The notes: a model not told the origin generated them from the sequence alone. A stretch of DNA of 49,424 nt from an uncultured Saprospiraceae bacterium (GCA_937923485.1 CALDUE010000092.1:1-49424); one strand, 5' to 3'. Shown: positions 24,849-33,657, counted from the first letter of the stretch. Translations and numbers: made by a program.

Positions 24849-25574
24849 CTATTGAGCTTCCTCCTGCTCCACCAATCTAAATCCATTCCCGTGGATGTTC
24901 ACGATCTCTAGATTTTCATCGGCTTTGAGGTACTTGCGAAGTTTGGTTACGAAGACATCCATGGATCGAGCCGTGAAGTAATTGTCCTCGCCCCAAATCT
25001 TGGTGAGCGCTTCCTTACGGGTGAGTACATCATTCTTGCGGATTGCGAAAAGACGTAAAAGTTCAGCCTCTTTTGGTGAAAGCTTCTCCATTTTCTCGGT
25101 AGACTTGCCTTTGTCATAGGTAAGTTCACGTAACGCATACTCATAGTGAAACCTACCGATGTTGAACTCTCGGACGCCATCATCTGGATCAGCTTGCGGT
25201 TGAGACCGCTTGAGAATTGCTTGGATGCGCATCAATAGCTCCTCACTTACAAACGGCTTGGTCATATAATCATCAGCTCCTGCACGGAAGCCTTGCAAGA
25301 CATCTTCTTTCAGATTCTTAGCAGTCAAGAAGATGATCGGCACTTGCTTATCTCGCTCTCGAATATCCTTGGCAAGCGTAAAACCATCTTTTCGAGGCAT
25401 CATCACATCGAAGATGCAGATGTCAAAATGATTTGGTTTGAAAGCGCGGAGTCCAGCTTCGCCATCGGTGGCTAGCGTGACATCATAGTCGTGCATTTCG
25501 AGATACGAGCGAAGAACATCTCCGAAATTTTCGTCATCTTCTACGAGGAGGATATTTGGATTCTGATTGGCCAT
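24849..25574 (-). CDS. OmpR-family response regulator
   Basis: This 241-residue protein has a receiver domain (ILLVEDDENFGDVL, phosphoacceptor Asp in IFDVMMPRKDG, IIFLTAKN, DDYMTKPF) and a C-terminal winged helix (LSPKEAELLRLFAIRKNDVLTRKEALTKIWG, SMDVFVTKLRKYL). It is the DNA-binding partner of the histidine kinase that ends 52 bases upstream on the same strand. The pair resembles the RprX/RprY type of Bacteroidota. Target genes cannot be read from the window. It ends at the bidirectional terminator shared with ftsH. Confidence 0.93.
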   Translation of the reverse strand: MANQNPNILLVEDDENFGDVLRSYLEMHDYDVTLATDGEAGLRAFKPNHFDICIFDVMMPRKDGFTLAKDIRERDKQVPIIFLTAKNLKEDVLQGFRAGADDYMTKPFVSEELLMRIQAILKRSQPQADPDDGVREFNIGRFHYEYALRELTYDKGKSTEKMEKLSPKEAELLRLFAIRKNDVLTRKEALTKIWGEDNYFTARSMDVFVTKLRKYLKADENLEIVNIHGNGFRLVEQEEAQ

Positions 25575-25626
25575 AAGTGGAAGGAAATTCTAAATTGAAA
25601 GGATTAAAAAAGGTGTTTTCAAAGTG

Positions 25627-27129
25627 TTACTGTTGCTCTTCGCCAGAAAATTTCCGAGGAAATTCGACAGAAAAGGTTGACCCTTCCCCTAGCTTAGAAT
25701 CGACCGTGACTTTGCCGCCGTGGGCATCAACAATCGCTTTGACGTAACTCAAACCGAGGCCGAAACCCTTGACGTCGTGGCGGTTGCCTGTATGAACTCG
25801 GAAGAACTTTTCAAAAATTTGATTTTGATCTTCTTTTGTCATGCCAATGCCATGATCGCTAATACTAACCTTAACGCCAGTCTTGGTGTCTTCAGTGCGC
25901 ACTTTTATAAATGGGGCATTTTCACTGTATTTTATAGCATTATCCATCAGGTTGTGCAGGATGTTAGAAAGGTGCGTACGATCTGCAACGACTACTGAAT
26001 TAGTGGCGACTAACGAGGTTTCAATCTTTCCATCTAACTTTTCAACTTGCAGTCCCATATGCGTTACCGCCTCTGCTAAAAGCTCGTTGAGGTCAACCGA
26101 AATCGGCTTGAGCTTGAACTCTTTTCGGTCGATTTGGGCAGCTTGCAAGACTTTTTCCACCTGTCGGTGCATGCGGTTATTCTCTTGACGAATGATCCCC
26201 GCAAAGCGCTCGAGTTTTTCCTGCGAGCCGCTCACTTTAGGATTGGTAATTGAATCCGCTGCCAAACTGATCGTGGCGATCGGCGTCTTAAACTCATGCG
26301 TCATGTTGGAGATGAAGTCGTTTTTCATCGTCGACAGCTTCTTCTGCCTGAAGATGATAAAGATCGAATAGGCAAAACAGCCTAATACCACACAAAGAAG
26401 TAAGCCGCTGAGCAAGATCGTTAACCAAACCGGCCCCATCACAATTCTCGATTGACCTGGAAAATGTATCATCAGCAAGCCTGGTGGCTGCAGCGCAATA
26501 TCATCATAGAGGTAAACCGCATACTCGCTGTTGCCCAAAGAACTTTCTTCATCGAGCTCATCGACGAGGTCTATTGGACCTTGATCGCCGACAATGTAAT
26601 TTCCATCAATGATGATGAAATTTCTTCTCTGCTTGCTAAATATGCCATACGAGTAGCCGCTTTTCAGACCTCTATCGGCAAGTTCTTGGCGCAAGATGGT
26701 GTCTAGAACAGCAGGGTCCAATCTACTTTCAAGTGGTGCGTCAAGCGCCCGCTCACTGTACTTCATGTACTGCTGCCAGTTATCCATGCGCGAGTTGTAG
26801 CACTGTCGGCAGGTACAATTGTGTTTATGCCCAGGCACGGCTCCGATGTTTTCTGTACGCTGCGTGGCAAGGGCGAGGTTGCTCTTATTTCCGCTGTCGC
26901 CAAAACTCCTTTCGAAGTAATCAATCGAATAGCCATTTACATAGGCATCGAGGCTTTCGAGCTTCTCCAATCGATCAGAAGTAGCATTGAGTGCGCTGAA
27001 TACACTTTCGTCAAAGTGTTCGATATTCAACTCAATCATGCTCTTGATCCACGTAAACTCCATGGCAGCGATGCCCACCAAGGCAACACTCATTACAGCT
27101 ACGATAGTCCAGATTTTAGCTTTTGACAT
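25627..27129 (-). CDS. Sensor histidine kinase with Cys/His motif in periplasmic domain
   Basis: This 500-residue kinase has TM1 at about 7-24, a periplasmic region at about 30-230 and TM2 at about 234-260. The dimerisation domain has His278 in NMTHEFKTPIA, and the ATPase domain has NLMDNAIKYS, SDHGIGMTKED and GFGLGLSYVKA. The periplasmic part contains HKHNCTCRQC at 101-110, two His and three Cys in ten residues, which could bind a metal or form a redox switch. This is unusual for a sensor domain, and I do not know the family. It forms an operon with the OmpR-type regulator downstream. One imperfect 14-mer (26893) lies in the coding sequence. Confidence 0.93.
   Translation of the reverse strand: MSKAKIWTIVAVMSVALVGIAAMEFTWIKSMIELNIEHFDESVFSALNATSDRLEKLESLDAYVNGYSIDYFERSFGDSGNKSNLALATQRTENIGAVPGHKHNCTCRQCYNSRMDNWQQYMKYSERALDAPLESRLDPAVLDTILRQELADRGLKSGYSYGIFSKQRRNFIIIDGNYIVGDQGPIDLVDELDEESSLGNSEYAVYLYDDIALQPPGLLMIHFPGQSRIVMGPVWLTILLSGLLLCVVLGCFAYSIFIIFRQKKLSTMKNDFISNMTHEFKTPIATISLAADSITNPKVSGSQEKLERFAGIIRQENNRMHRQVEKVLQAAQIDRKEFKLKPISVDLNELLAEAVTHMGLQVEKLDGKIETSLVATNSVVVADRTHLSNILHNLMDNAIKYSENAPFIKVRTEDTKTGVKVSISDHGIGMTKEDQNQIFEKFFRVHTGNRHDVKGFGLGLSYVKAIVDAHGGKVTVDSKLGEGSTFSVEFPRKFSGEEQQ
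26893..26906 (-). repeat. 14-mer copy, one mismatch (position 11)
   Basis: Plus strand GCTGTCGCCAAAAC, in the kinase gene, reading F-G-D-S. Confidence 0.6.
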
Positions 27130-27359
27130 AATCAGCTTGTGTAAGACACTCTTATAAACCCGAAAGTGCTTGTTTAGTGGCGAGGCGAGGCTTCGTTAAC
27201 GTGAATTTAATGGTCTTTGGTTATGTATTGAGCGAAGCTGTCGCAACGTTGACTTGATAACGGTTTTTAAATGGTCAAAAGCAGCGACCTCAACTTCAAA
27301 ACGTTAGGTTACTTTTACGCCTGCTTACAGAGCAGTTTTTCTCAACTTTACTTTTTCGC

Positions 27360-27857
27360 ATGTATCGCAATTTGCTTTTTTTCAGCCTCCTACTTGCAGG
27401 CTCTAGTTTATTCGCCCAAACCAAAGTTGGCCACGTAAATACTGGTCTTGTCCTTGAATCCATGCCTGAAGCTGCAGTCGCAGATAGCTTGATGCGCCTG
27501 TATCAGGACTCTCTCGAGACTACCTTCAAAGCACTTGAGGCTAATTTTGAGCAGAAGTACAAAAATTTAGCAGACAGCGTTCAGCTCGTTACGCCTAAGA
27601 CACGTCAGTTGCGTGAGCAAGAACTTCAAGGACTTCAACAGGGTCTGCAGGCCTTTCAACAAGAGAGTGCTCGTATGTTCGAAACTCGACGTAGCCAATA
27701 TTTGACTCCACTCGTCCTGAAAGTTCAAGCATCTATTGACTCGTATGCAAAGGCTAACAATTACAGCCTTATACTTGACACCAGTGTTCCTGGTGCTTTG
27801 TTATACGTCAACGAGGCCGAAGACCTGACTGAAGCAATTATAACCGACCTGCAGTAG
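27360..27857 (+). CDS. OmpH/Skp-family periplasmic chaperone
   Basis: This 165-residue protein has a signal peptide (MYRNLLFFSLLLAGSSLFAQ) followed by VGHVNTGLVLESMPE, the usual Skp N-terminal strand. A long coiled-coil-like stretch (about 45-125, rich in Gln, Glu, Leu) leads to the C-terminal strand NYSLILDTSVPGALLYVNEAEDLTEAI. Skp proteins hold outer-membrane barrels during export, which fits a genome with the very large SprA barrel. It is not next to bamA, so it may be one of several paralogues. The ATG at 27360 is preceded by a TACTTTTT element with a 3-base gap. Confidence 0.85.
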   Translation: MYRNLLFFSLLLAGSSLFAQTKVGHVNTGLVLESMPEAAVADSLMRLYQDSLETTFKALEANFEQKYKNLADSVQLVTPKTRQLREQELQGLQQGLQAFQQESARMFETRRSQYLTPLVLKVQASIDSYAKANNYSLILDTSVPGALLYVNEAEDLTEAIITDLQ

Positions 27858-27899
27858 TCAAAAACTGCCCCTCCAATACGCGATTGTTCTAGTGAACGC

Positions 27900-28967
27900 T
27901 TAGACTGTTTTGGCGAAAGCTTGAAAACCCTGATCTAAGAGATCTAAATCTAGATACCCAACTGGTCGTCCATCATTCTCTTCGATCGCAATCGACCGAG
28001 GGAAGACAGAGAACTGCTGACTTACCTCTCGCAGCGGCGTATTGCTGTCGTGGCAGATAACCGTTGGCATTTCTAGGTTGCCTACGTGTGTGGTGTGTTC
28101 ATCAAGGCGCTCTAGCATCCGCAGGTTAACGAAACCAATTGGGCAGCACTCATCCATGATGATTGCCCCGCCATGTTTGCTACGCTGTAGATATTCGATA
28201 ATCTCATCAATAGGCGTCACCGGATCAAAGGCTCTGGCATCCTTTGCCAACGAACTGATCATGGTATCTGAGAGATAGGCATTTACAACTGCGGACCCCA
28301 TCTCCCTACTAGCGATGATGAAAATGAAGAGTGCGAAGCCCATTAAAAAAAAGCTTCCCTCATATATTCCGTATGCGAGTAAGCTCAGGCCGATAATTCG
28401 AGAAACCCATGAGGTAATCCTCGTAGATTTTAATCTCGTCATCGTTTGGCAGAGGCCAGCCCGTAAAATTCGGCCGCCATCAAGTGGGAACGCAGGAATC
28501 AAGTTGAAGACAAAAACTGCTGCATTGAAGAGGCTCAAGCATACCAGAGCAGACCCTAAGTCATAGTTGTTCAGGTATGGTAGCCACTCATGTCGAGGCC
28601 AATACCACAGCGCAGGCAATAGTGCCAAGGCAATAAATAGATTGACCAGCGGACCCGCTAGCGCAACCCACATTTCTTCGCTTGGTCTTGCTGGAAGTGA
28701 CTTCAGACGCGCTATTCCACCGATTGGAAGCAACAATATATCAAAAACCGAAACGCCATAGCGACGCGCAGCATATGCGTGACCCATTTCGTGTAGAAAG
28801 ACGCAGCCTACCACCGCCAGAAAGAAAGCCACCATCCAGATCACACCGCGTACACTAGTACCAGCATAGAGGGCATAGCCCCCGATAAGGAATGGCAATA
28901 CCATTGTAGACCAGTGAACGCGCACTGACGTCTCTCCTAAAGTTCCTATCTGGCTGAAGCCCTTCAC
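27900..28967 (-). CDS. Site-2 protease family (M50) with CBS domains
   Basis: This 355-residue membrane protease has HEMGH (59-63) in VFLHEMGHAYAARRYG and the second zinc ligand in NLIPAFPLDGGRILRA, within about six hydrophobic segments. The last 120 residues form a CBS pair, which usually binds adenine nucleotides. This fits the Rip3 and SpoIVFB-like group of intramembrane proteases that release transcription factors. The substrate is unknown. The start is a GTG at 28967. The last codons before the stop are the exact 14-mer repeat (27907), encoding AFAKT, so the repeat shapes the C-terminus. Confidence 0.9.
   Translation of the reverse strand: MKGFSQIGTLGETSVRVHWSTMVLPFLIGGYALYAGTSVRGVIWMVAFFLAVVGCVFLHEMGHAYAARRYGVSVFDILLLPIGGIARLKSLPARPSEEMWVALAGPLVNLFIALALLPALWYWPRHEWLPYLNNYDLGSALVCLSLFNAAVFVFNLIPAFPLDGGRILRAGLCQTMTRLKSTRITSWVSRIIGLSLLAYGIYEGSFFLMGFALFIFIIASREMGSAVVNAYLSDTMISSLAKDARAFDPVTPIDEIIEYLQRSKHGGAIIMDECCPIGFVNLRMLERLDEHTTHVGNLEMPTVICHDSNTPLREVSQQFSVFPRSIAIEENDGRPVGYLDLDLLDQGFQAFAKTV
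27907..27920 (+). repeat. 14-mer, exact (C-terminus of the M50 protease)
   Basis: Forms the last sense codons before the stop of the protease gene (A-F-A-K-T). Confidence 0.9.
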
Positions 28968-29043
28968 ATGGAAGAAACAGCGGGCTCGATGCTTAGTTGA
29001 CTATTATCAGATAATGATCACAACTACCTGACCTTCAGGCTAA

Positions 29044-30231
29044 CTATGCGTGTTCTACATGAGAGGTCATGGCCATCGGAGGATACAATTCTCCTTTTAG
29101 AAGTGCTCGAGAAAGGACGATCTTTTGAACTTCAGAGGTTCCTTCGTAAATCTGGGTAATCTTCGCATCACGCATAAGACGCTCAACATGGTACTCTTTC
29201 ACAAAGCCGTAGCCTCCGTGAATTTGTACAGCCTCTACGGTTTGCGTCATCGCCACTTTTGAAGCGTAGAGTTTAGCCATGCTAGAAAGCGTATCGTAGT
29301 TAAGCCCCCTATCCTTTGCCTGAGCAGCCTGATACACGAGCAATCGGGCAGCTTCCACTTCGGTAGCCATGTCCGCAAGTTTGAAAGCGATGGCTTGGTG
29401 TTGGGCGATAGGTTTGCCGAATGCCTCACGCTCCTTAGCGTAATTGGTAGCAAGCTCTAATGCACCAGCCGCGATACCTAGGGCTTGAGCGGCGATGCCG
29501 ATACGGCCTCCTGAAAGAACTTTCATCGCGAACGTAAACCCAAACCCATCTTCACCAATGCGGTTCTCTTTCGGAACGCGGACATCGTTGTACATGATGG
29601 TCGTCGTATCACTTGAACGAATACCAAGTTTATCTTCCTTCGCACCAATAGTCACACCTTCCCAACTAGCCTCTACAATGAGGCAGTTGATGCCTTTGTG
29701 GCCTTTATCAGCATCGGTTTGCGCCATCACGAGGTGTACTGAAGATGATCCACCGTTTGTGATCCAATTCTTGGTTCCGTTGAGGATATAGTGATCCCCC
29801 ATATCGACCGCAGTCGTTCTCTGACTTGTTGCGTCGCTTCCTGCTTCTGGCTCTGACAAACAGAAGGCTCCTATCCACTCACCAGATGCGAGCTTAGGCA
29901 AGTACTTCTGCTTTTGGGCTTCATTACCGTACTTCTCTAGACCAGAGCAAACCAATGAATTATTAACCGATACGATTACCGAACAGGAATTGTCAACCTT
30001 ACTTAGTTCTTCAACGGCAAGCACATAAGAGAGGGTGTCCATTCCGCCGCCGTTATAGGCTGGATCGACCATCATTCCCAAAAAACCAAGGTCCGCCATT
30101 CCGCGTACCTGCTCTGTAGGATAAGTCATCGTATTGTCCCGCTCTACAACGCCTGGTAAAAGTTGTTGCTGCGCGAATTCACGTGCTGCTTGCTGTACAG
30201 CGAGGTGTTCTTCTGAAAGTTGGTAAAGCAT
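29044..30231 (-). CDS. Acyl-CoA dehydrogenase
   Basis: This 395-residue flavoenzyme oxidises acyl-CoA thioesters in fatty-acid or branched-chain degradation. The ATG at 30231 gives MLYQLSEEHLAVQQAAREFA, and an upstream GTG at 30255 is rejected. Conserved blocks are AFCLSEPEAGSDATSQRT, NGTKNWITNGG, the FAD-binding REAFGKPIAQHQAIAFKLADM, QIHGGYGFVKEYHVERLMRDAKI and the catalytic-base region YEGTSEVQKIVLSRALL. Short-chain acyl substrates are typical of this length. A full TACCTTTG element lies 23 bases before the ATG (30255-30262), giving a short normal leader. A 76-bp intergenic gap separates it from the M50 gene. Confidence 0.93.
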   Translation of the reverse strand: MLYQLSEEHLAVQQAAREFAQQQLLPGVVERDNTMTYPTEQVRGMADLGFLGMMVDPAYNGGGMDTLSYVLAVEELSKVDNSCSVIVSVNNSLVCSGLEKYGNEAQKQKYLPKLASGEWIGAFCLSEPEAGSDATSQRTTAVDMGDHYILNGTKNWITNGGSSSVHLVMAQTDADKGHKGINCLIVEASWEGVTIGAKEDKLGIRSSDTTTIMYNDVRVPKENRIGEDGFGFTFAMKVLSGGRIGIAAQALGIAAGALELATNYAKEREAFGKPIAQHQAIAFKLADMATEVEAARLLVYQAAQAKDRGLNYDTLSSMAKLYASKVAMTQTVEAVQIHGGYGFVKEYHVERLMRDAKITQIYEGTSEVQKIVLSRALLKGELYPPMAMTSHVEHA

Positions 30232-30254
30232 AATTGGTAAACAGTTAGGGCCCA

Positions 30255-30262
30255 CAAAGGTA
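30255..30262 (-). promoter_or_regulatory. TACCTTTG -7 element upstream of the acyl-CoA dehydrogenase
   Basis: On the minus strand TACCTTTG fully matches TAnnTTTG and lies 23 bases before the ATG at 30231. This implies a short leader, unlike the N4 group. Confidence 0.45.
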
Positions 30263-30338
30263 AGACGAATCGCTTTGATCTTATGAACGAAATCTCAATG
30301 AGTCTGTCAAGAATAATTCCTCTAAATCCGAAGAGTAT

Positions 30339-30812
30339 TTACTCAGAAGCGACGTAGATCGACAGATCCATTCCGTTCAAGGCTCTTAAAGAATCTTGCC
30401 TACTAAATTGATGAATTGTAAGACCATATTGACCAGCTTCTGGGTACTTGGCCCCTTGCTGAAGCGGTATAGTGAGCACGCATATTTCTCCCGAACAGTC
30501 TCCCAACCACTGTCCAAATTTGTCTGAAAGTTCAAGGCTTACTTCTTCGGACTCACGAAGACCATTGGGATATGTCGTGACAAATCTAGTGTAGAGGTTT
30601 TGCGTAGCAAAAACATCTGTATGAGCAACTTCTAAATAAAGGTCATACGCTTTGTCGGTGTCTACAATATCGTACACGAAGACAACAGAATCTGCATACG
30701 TCCACTGACCTGGCATTGGGTGCTCTTGCTCATAGATTAACTCTGGACCACAAGAGGACAAGCCGACAAGTGCGACTATGCAAAAACCGAAAATTGTGGT
30801 CCAGCGAATCAT
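30339..30812 (-). CDS. gldH: Gliding motility lipoprotein GldH
   Basis: This 157-residue lipoprotein has a lipobox ending LSSC with lipidated Cys21. It shows the GldH pattern: YEQEHPMPGQWTYADSVVF, YDLYLEVAHTD, NLYTRFVTTYPNG, LELSDKFGQWLG and AGQYGLTIHQFSR. GldH is needed for gliding in Flavobacterium and is widespread in this phylum. Its ATG overlaps the dnaJ stop (30809-30812), so it is translated with the grpE-dnaJ chaperone operon. In many relatives it lies beside ricT and holB, which here are 21 kb away. Confidence 0.87.
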   Translation of the reverse strand: MIRWTTIFGFCIVALVGLSSCGPELIYEQEHPMPGQWTYADSVVFVYDIVDTDKAYDLYLEVAHTDVFATQNLYTRFVTTYPNGLRESEEVSLELSDKFGQWLGDCSGEICVLTIPLQQGAKYPEAGQYGLTIHQFSRQDSLRALNGMDLSIYVASE

Positions 30813-31969
30813 TGGAAAAGATCCTTGACCTTCGAGAAGAATCCTCGCTCGGAACTTGTATCTGCATCGGGAGAAAAGTTTTCGCTCTCTCGAAGTTCTT
30901 CGAGCAGTTCCTTCTCACGATCGCTAAGACGCTTTGGTGTAAACACATTCACATGCACAAACTGGTCTCCACGACCATGGCCTTGCACACTTGGCAGTCC
31001 TTTGCCTCGAAGCCTTTTCACTTCCCCCGATTGTGTTCCACTCGAAATATCGAAGCGAACATTACCTTCTAACGTCGGCACTTCAACCTTCGTACCTAAG
31101 GCTGCATCAGCAAAATTAATGTAGAGTTCATGCACAAGATTTTGACCTTCGCGCTGAAGTGAATCGTGCGGTATTTCTTCAATGTTGATGAGCAAATCTC
31201 CTGCTGGTCCGCCCTTTTTGCCGGCATTTCCGCGGCCTGTCATGGAGAGCTGCATTCCTTCTGCGACGCCTGCTGGGATGTCAAGATCGATGGTATCCTC
31301 ACCGTACATCACACCGTCGCCCTTACATTTCGAGCAATTGGCTTTGACTTCTTGGCCACTGCCTGAGCAAGTTGGACACGTTGTCGTAGTCTGCATCTGT
31401 CCGAGAAACGTATTTCTCACCTGACGTACCATACCCGATCCGCCGCAAGTACTACAACGCGATACGCTCGAAGCATCCTTAGCACCAGAGCCCTCACAAT
31501 TATCACAGGTGATCTGCTTCTTGATCTTAATTTTCTTGGTGACACCTTTTGATATCTCTTCCAAGGTGAGTTTCACACGCGTTCGCAGGTTGCTCCCGCG
31601 TTGACCGCGCGCGCGCCGTTGCCCGCCTTGTTGGCCGCCACCGAAGAAGCTTTCGAATGGTGATCCTTGGCCGAAAACATCTCCAAAATTCTGGAAGATA
31701 TCCTCCATGGTCATGCCTCCAGCGCCACCAAATCCGCCGCCTTGACCCATTCCGGCGTGGCCGTATCGGTCATAGCGCGCGCGCTTTTGAGGATCCTTGA
31801 GGACTTCGTAAGCGCTAGCTGCCTCTTTGAATCGCTCCTCTGCCGCCTTGTCATCCGGATTACGGTCCGGGTGATTTTTCATGGCTACCTTTCGGTACGC
31901 CTTCTTGAGCTCCGCTTCTGTCGCAGACTTTGAGACACCTAGTACCTCGTAGTAATCGCGTTGTGCCAT
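30809..31969 (-). CDS. dnaJ: Chaperone protein DnaJ
   Basis: This 386-residue type I J-protein has a J domain with HPD at 33-35 (KNHPDRNPDD). A Gly/Phe-rich region follows (about 75-115), then four zinc motifs (CDNCEGSG, CSTCGGSG, CPTCSGSG, CSKCKGDG) and C-terminal substrate-binding domains. It works with GrpE and DnaK in folding. grpE is upstream on the same strand and gldH overlaps its end. The length is standard. Confidence 0.97.
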   Translation of the reverse strand: MAQRDYYEVLGVSKSATEAELKKAYRKVAMKNHPDRNPDDKAAEERFKEAASAYEVLKDPQKRARYDRYGHAGMGQGGGFGGAGGMTMEDIFQNFGDVFGQGSPFESFFGGGQQGGQRRARGQRGSNLRTRVKLTLEEISKGVTKKIKIKKQITCDNCEGSGAKDASSVSRCSTCGGSGMVRQVRNTFLGQMQTTTTCPTCSGSGQEVKANCSKCKGDGVMYGEDTIDLDIPAGVAEGMQLSMTGRGNAGKKGGPAGDLLINIEEIPHDSLQREGQNLVHELYINFADAALGTKVEVPTLEGNVRFDISSGTQSGEVKRLRGKGLPSVQGHGRGDQFVHVNVFTPKRLSDREKELLEELRESENFSPDADTSSERGFFSKVKDLFQ

Positions 31970-32054
31970 GTTGTGTGATCTATCGATTGTCGCGACGGTT
32001 TTTCGCCTGCAGCAATCACAATTGAGAAAGTCCTTCTACGGACAGTTAGGGAGA

Positions 32055-32627
32055 TTACTTGCCGACAACCACTTTCGCGTGGCGGATCAGTTTGTCATTT
32101 AGGGTATAGCCAGGCTCGATCGTGTCTACGACTTTACCCACCATTTCTGGGGATGGAGCAGGGATTTCGGTAAATGCCTCGTGCAATTCTGCATCGAAGA
32201 CCTCTCCTGTTGATACCATTTGCTTTAAGCCTAGACTTTCTAAGGTCCGCTTGAGCTTCTGATAAACGAGTTCGACACCATTAGGGAACGTCTCTTCAGT
32301 ATCCTCCTTTTCAGAGTTGATTTTCGCTCGATCAAAATCATCAACTACGGGAAGCATCGAATTCATTGTCCCAATCGCCGCAGTAGCGCGCTCTTCATTA
32401 CGTTGACGAGCAGTACGCTTACGGAAGTTGTCAAACTCGGCCATTAGCCTCAGGTACTTATCCTTCAGCGCCGCGAGCTCGGTTTGTAACGTCTCAAGCT
32501 CGCTGACCTCTTCTACCTCTGGAGCTTCTTCAGTTGTAGATTCTGTTGATTCTGCTTGCGCGTCGTCATTCAAAATTTCTTCTTTGTCCAATTCAGGAAG
32601 ATCTTGATCTGTTTGAGAAGATTGCAT
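32055..32627 (-). CDS. grpE: Nucleotide exchange factor GrpE
   Basis: From the ATG at 32627 this is a 190-residue GrpE, which releases ADP from DnaK. An acidic N-terminus (about 1-45, Glu-rich) precedes the long helix (ELETLQTELAALKDKYLRLMAEFDNFRKRTARQR). The beta domain follows (GVELVYQKLKRTLESLGLKQM, HEAFTEIPAPSPEMVGKVVDTIEPGYTLNDKLIRHAKVVV). A GTG at 32654 would add nine residues but has no support. A perfect 9-bp inverted repeat lies 113 bases upstream. dnaJ follows after 85 bases. Confidence 0.95.
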   Translation of the reverse strand: MQSSQTDQDLPELDKEEILNDDAQAESTESTTEEAPEVEEVSELETLQTELAALKDKYLRLMAEFDNFRKRTARQRNEERATAAIGTMNSMLPVVDDFDRAKINSEKEDTEETFPNGVELVYQKLKRTLESLGLKQMVSTGEVFDAELHEAFTEIPAPSPEMVGKVVDTIEPGYTLNDKLIRHAKVVVGK

Positions 32628-32739
32628 ATGCGTTCGGTTTTGATAGCTAAACACGTGGCTTAGCTCTTCGTCCGCGAAATAACTACAAGTAACCTACCAG
32701 CAGCGTTTTTCGGACAGCATGACACCCGCAAAGTTGCTT

Positions 32740-32770
32740 TTGTCAGGTCGCTTTCGTCAAAACCTGACAA
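32740..32770. promoter_or_regulatory. Perfect 9-bp inverted repeat upstream of grpE, enclosing a 14-mer copy
   Basis: TTGTCAGGT (32740-32748) and ACCTGACAA (32762-32770) are exact reverse complements around 13 bases. The spacer is most of a one-mismatch 14-mer (32750-32763). Position and symmetry suggest an operator for the chaperone operon. It is not CIRCE (TTAGCACTC/GAGTGCTAA). No T-run follows on either strand. Confidence 0.5.
32750..32763 (-). repeat. 14-mer copy, one mismatch (position 7), inside a stem-loop
   Basis: Plus strand GCTTTCGTCAAAAC, lying in the loop of the TTGTCAGGT inverted repeat upstream of grpE. Confidence 0.7.
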
Positions 32771-32943
32771 TAATGAATTCACACGCTGAAGATTTAGATG
32801 ACAAATGCTCAGTTTCGCTTCCTCATTCGGTGTCCTGCTTAGGAAAAGGAACTCTCGGATGCGTATTCTCGAAGTTGCGATTGCTTAGCGGCGATTCGAT
32901 AAAATGTCTGAGGTTCTTAGTTCAATCAACCTTGTTAATGCGG

Positions 32944-33657
32944 CTAATACTCACTGTACTGAATGAATCGTATACCTACACTGAGCTCAAAAGAGATGTT
33001 GTTGATTCTACGTTCGGCGAAGACGCGGTCATTGTTCCCTGTAAAAGGATCGAAGCCTATAAATGAAGGTTGAAAGTACTGTCGAGAAAAGTCAGGACTA
33101 ACACGAATTTCTACCAGACCATCCAAGGTTGGAGACAGTGGAAAGTCTATTCCTGCACCGATGTCTATACCGTAGACGAATCGATTCACGAATTGCTCTT
33201 GCGGAAAAGAGAGTAACAAAAACTCATTGTTTTCCAGCTCAACGTCGTTTACTTTATTAGTCTGGTTCACATTCACCTCTCCGCGCAGGGCTAGTGAGAC
33301 ATGAGCTTGCAGGCCATTTACTGCGTACAACTGCTTGCCACCTGCAATGAGTGCAATGTTGTTAAAGATGAATTCGGTCTTGGATTGACGGCGTCCTCCT
33401 GACAGGGTTGTGAAGGTGATTCTATTGGCAGAGCCCCGTCTGTGATAACCTACACCTGCATATAAGGTACGAGGATCTGTCTCACTGATGTTTTCGACTT
33501 GAAGGTCAACATGGTAGCCGAATAGTGGCCCTTGGTCAAAATTATTGAACTGCTGCACGCCGACACTTGGGCCAAACTTGAGACTGTATCCAGTATGCTG
33601 GGCAGTGCCAGTTAAACTCCCAATGATTAGAGCGATGGAAAGAACTAAATAGCGCAT
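32944..33657 (-). CDS. Outer-membrane beta-barrel family protein
   Basis: This 237-residue protein has a signal peptide (MRYLVLSIALIIGSLTGTAQ) and alternating hydrophobic strands with a C-terminal barrel-like end (NISFELSVGIRFIQY). It fits the PorT/OMP_b-brl type of small Bacteroidota barrels. The blocks GYSLKFGPSVGVQQFNN, LYAGVGYHRRG and GIDIGAGIDFPLSPTLDGLVEIRVSPDFSRQYFQP are consistent with an outer-membrane barrel. It could be PorT itself or an unrelated adhesion barrel. No known name can be assigned. It is upstream of grpE on the same strand, separated by a long gap. Confidence 0.7.
   Translation of the reverse strand: MRYLVLSIALIIGSLTGTAQHTGYSLKFGPSVGVQQFNNFDQGPLFGYHVDLQVENISETDPRTLYAGVGYHRRGSANRITFTTLSGGRRQSKTEFIFNNIALIAGGKQLYAVNGLQAHVSLALRGEVNVNQTNKVNDVELENNEFLLLSFPQEQFVNRFVYGIDIGAGIDFPLSPTLDGLVEIRVSPDFSRQYFQPSFIGFDPFTGNNDRVFAERRINNISFELSVGIRFIQYSEY

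Larger units (their letters stand above)
32628..32943. other. 316-bp gap upstream of grpE with an inverted repeat and a 14-mer copy
   Basis: No supported ORF. It holds the TTGTCAGGT inverted repeat (32740-32770), whose loop contains a one-mismatch copy of the 14-mer repeat, and is the likely regulatory region for grpE-dnaJ-gldH. Confidence 0.5.
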
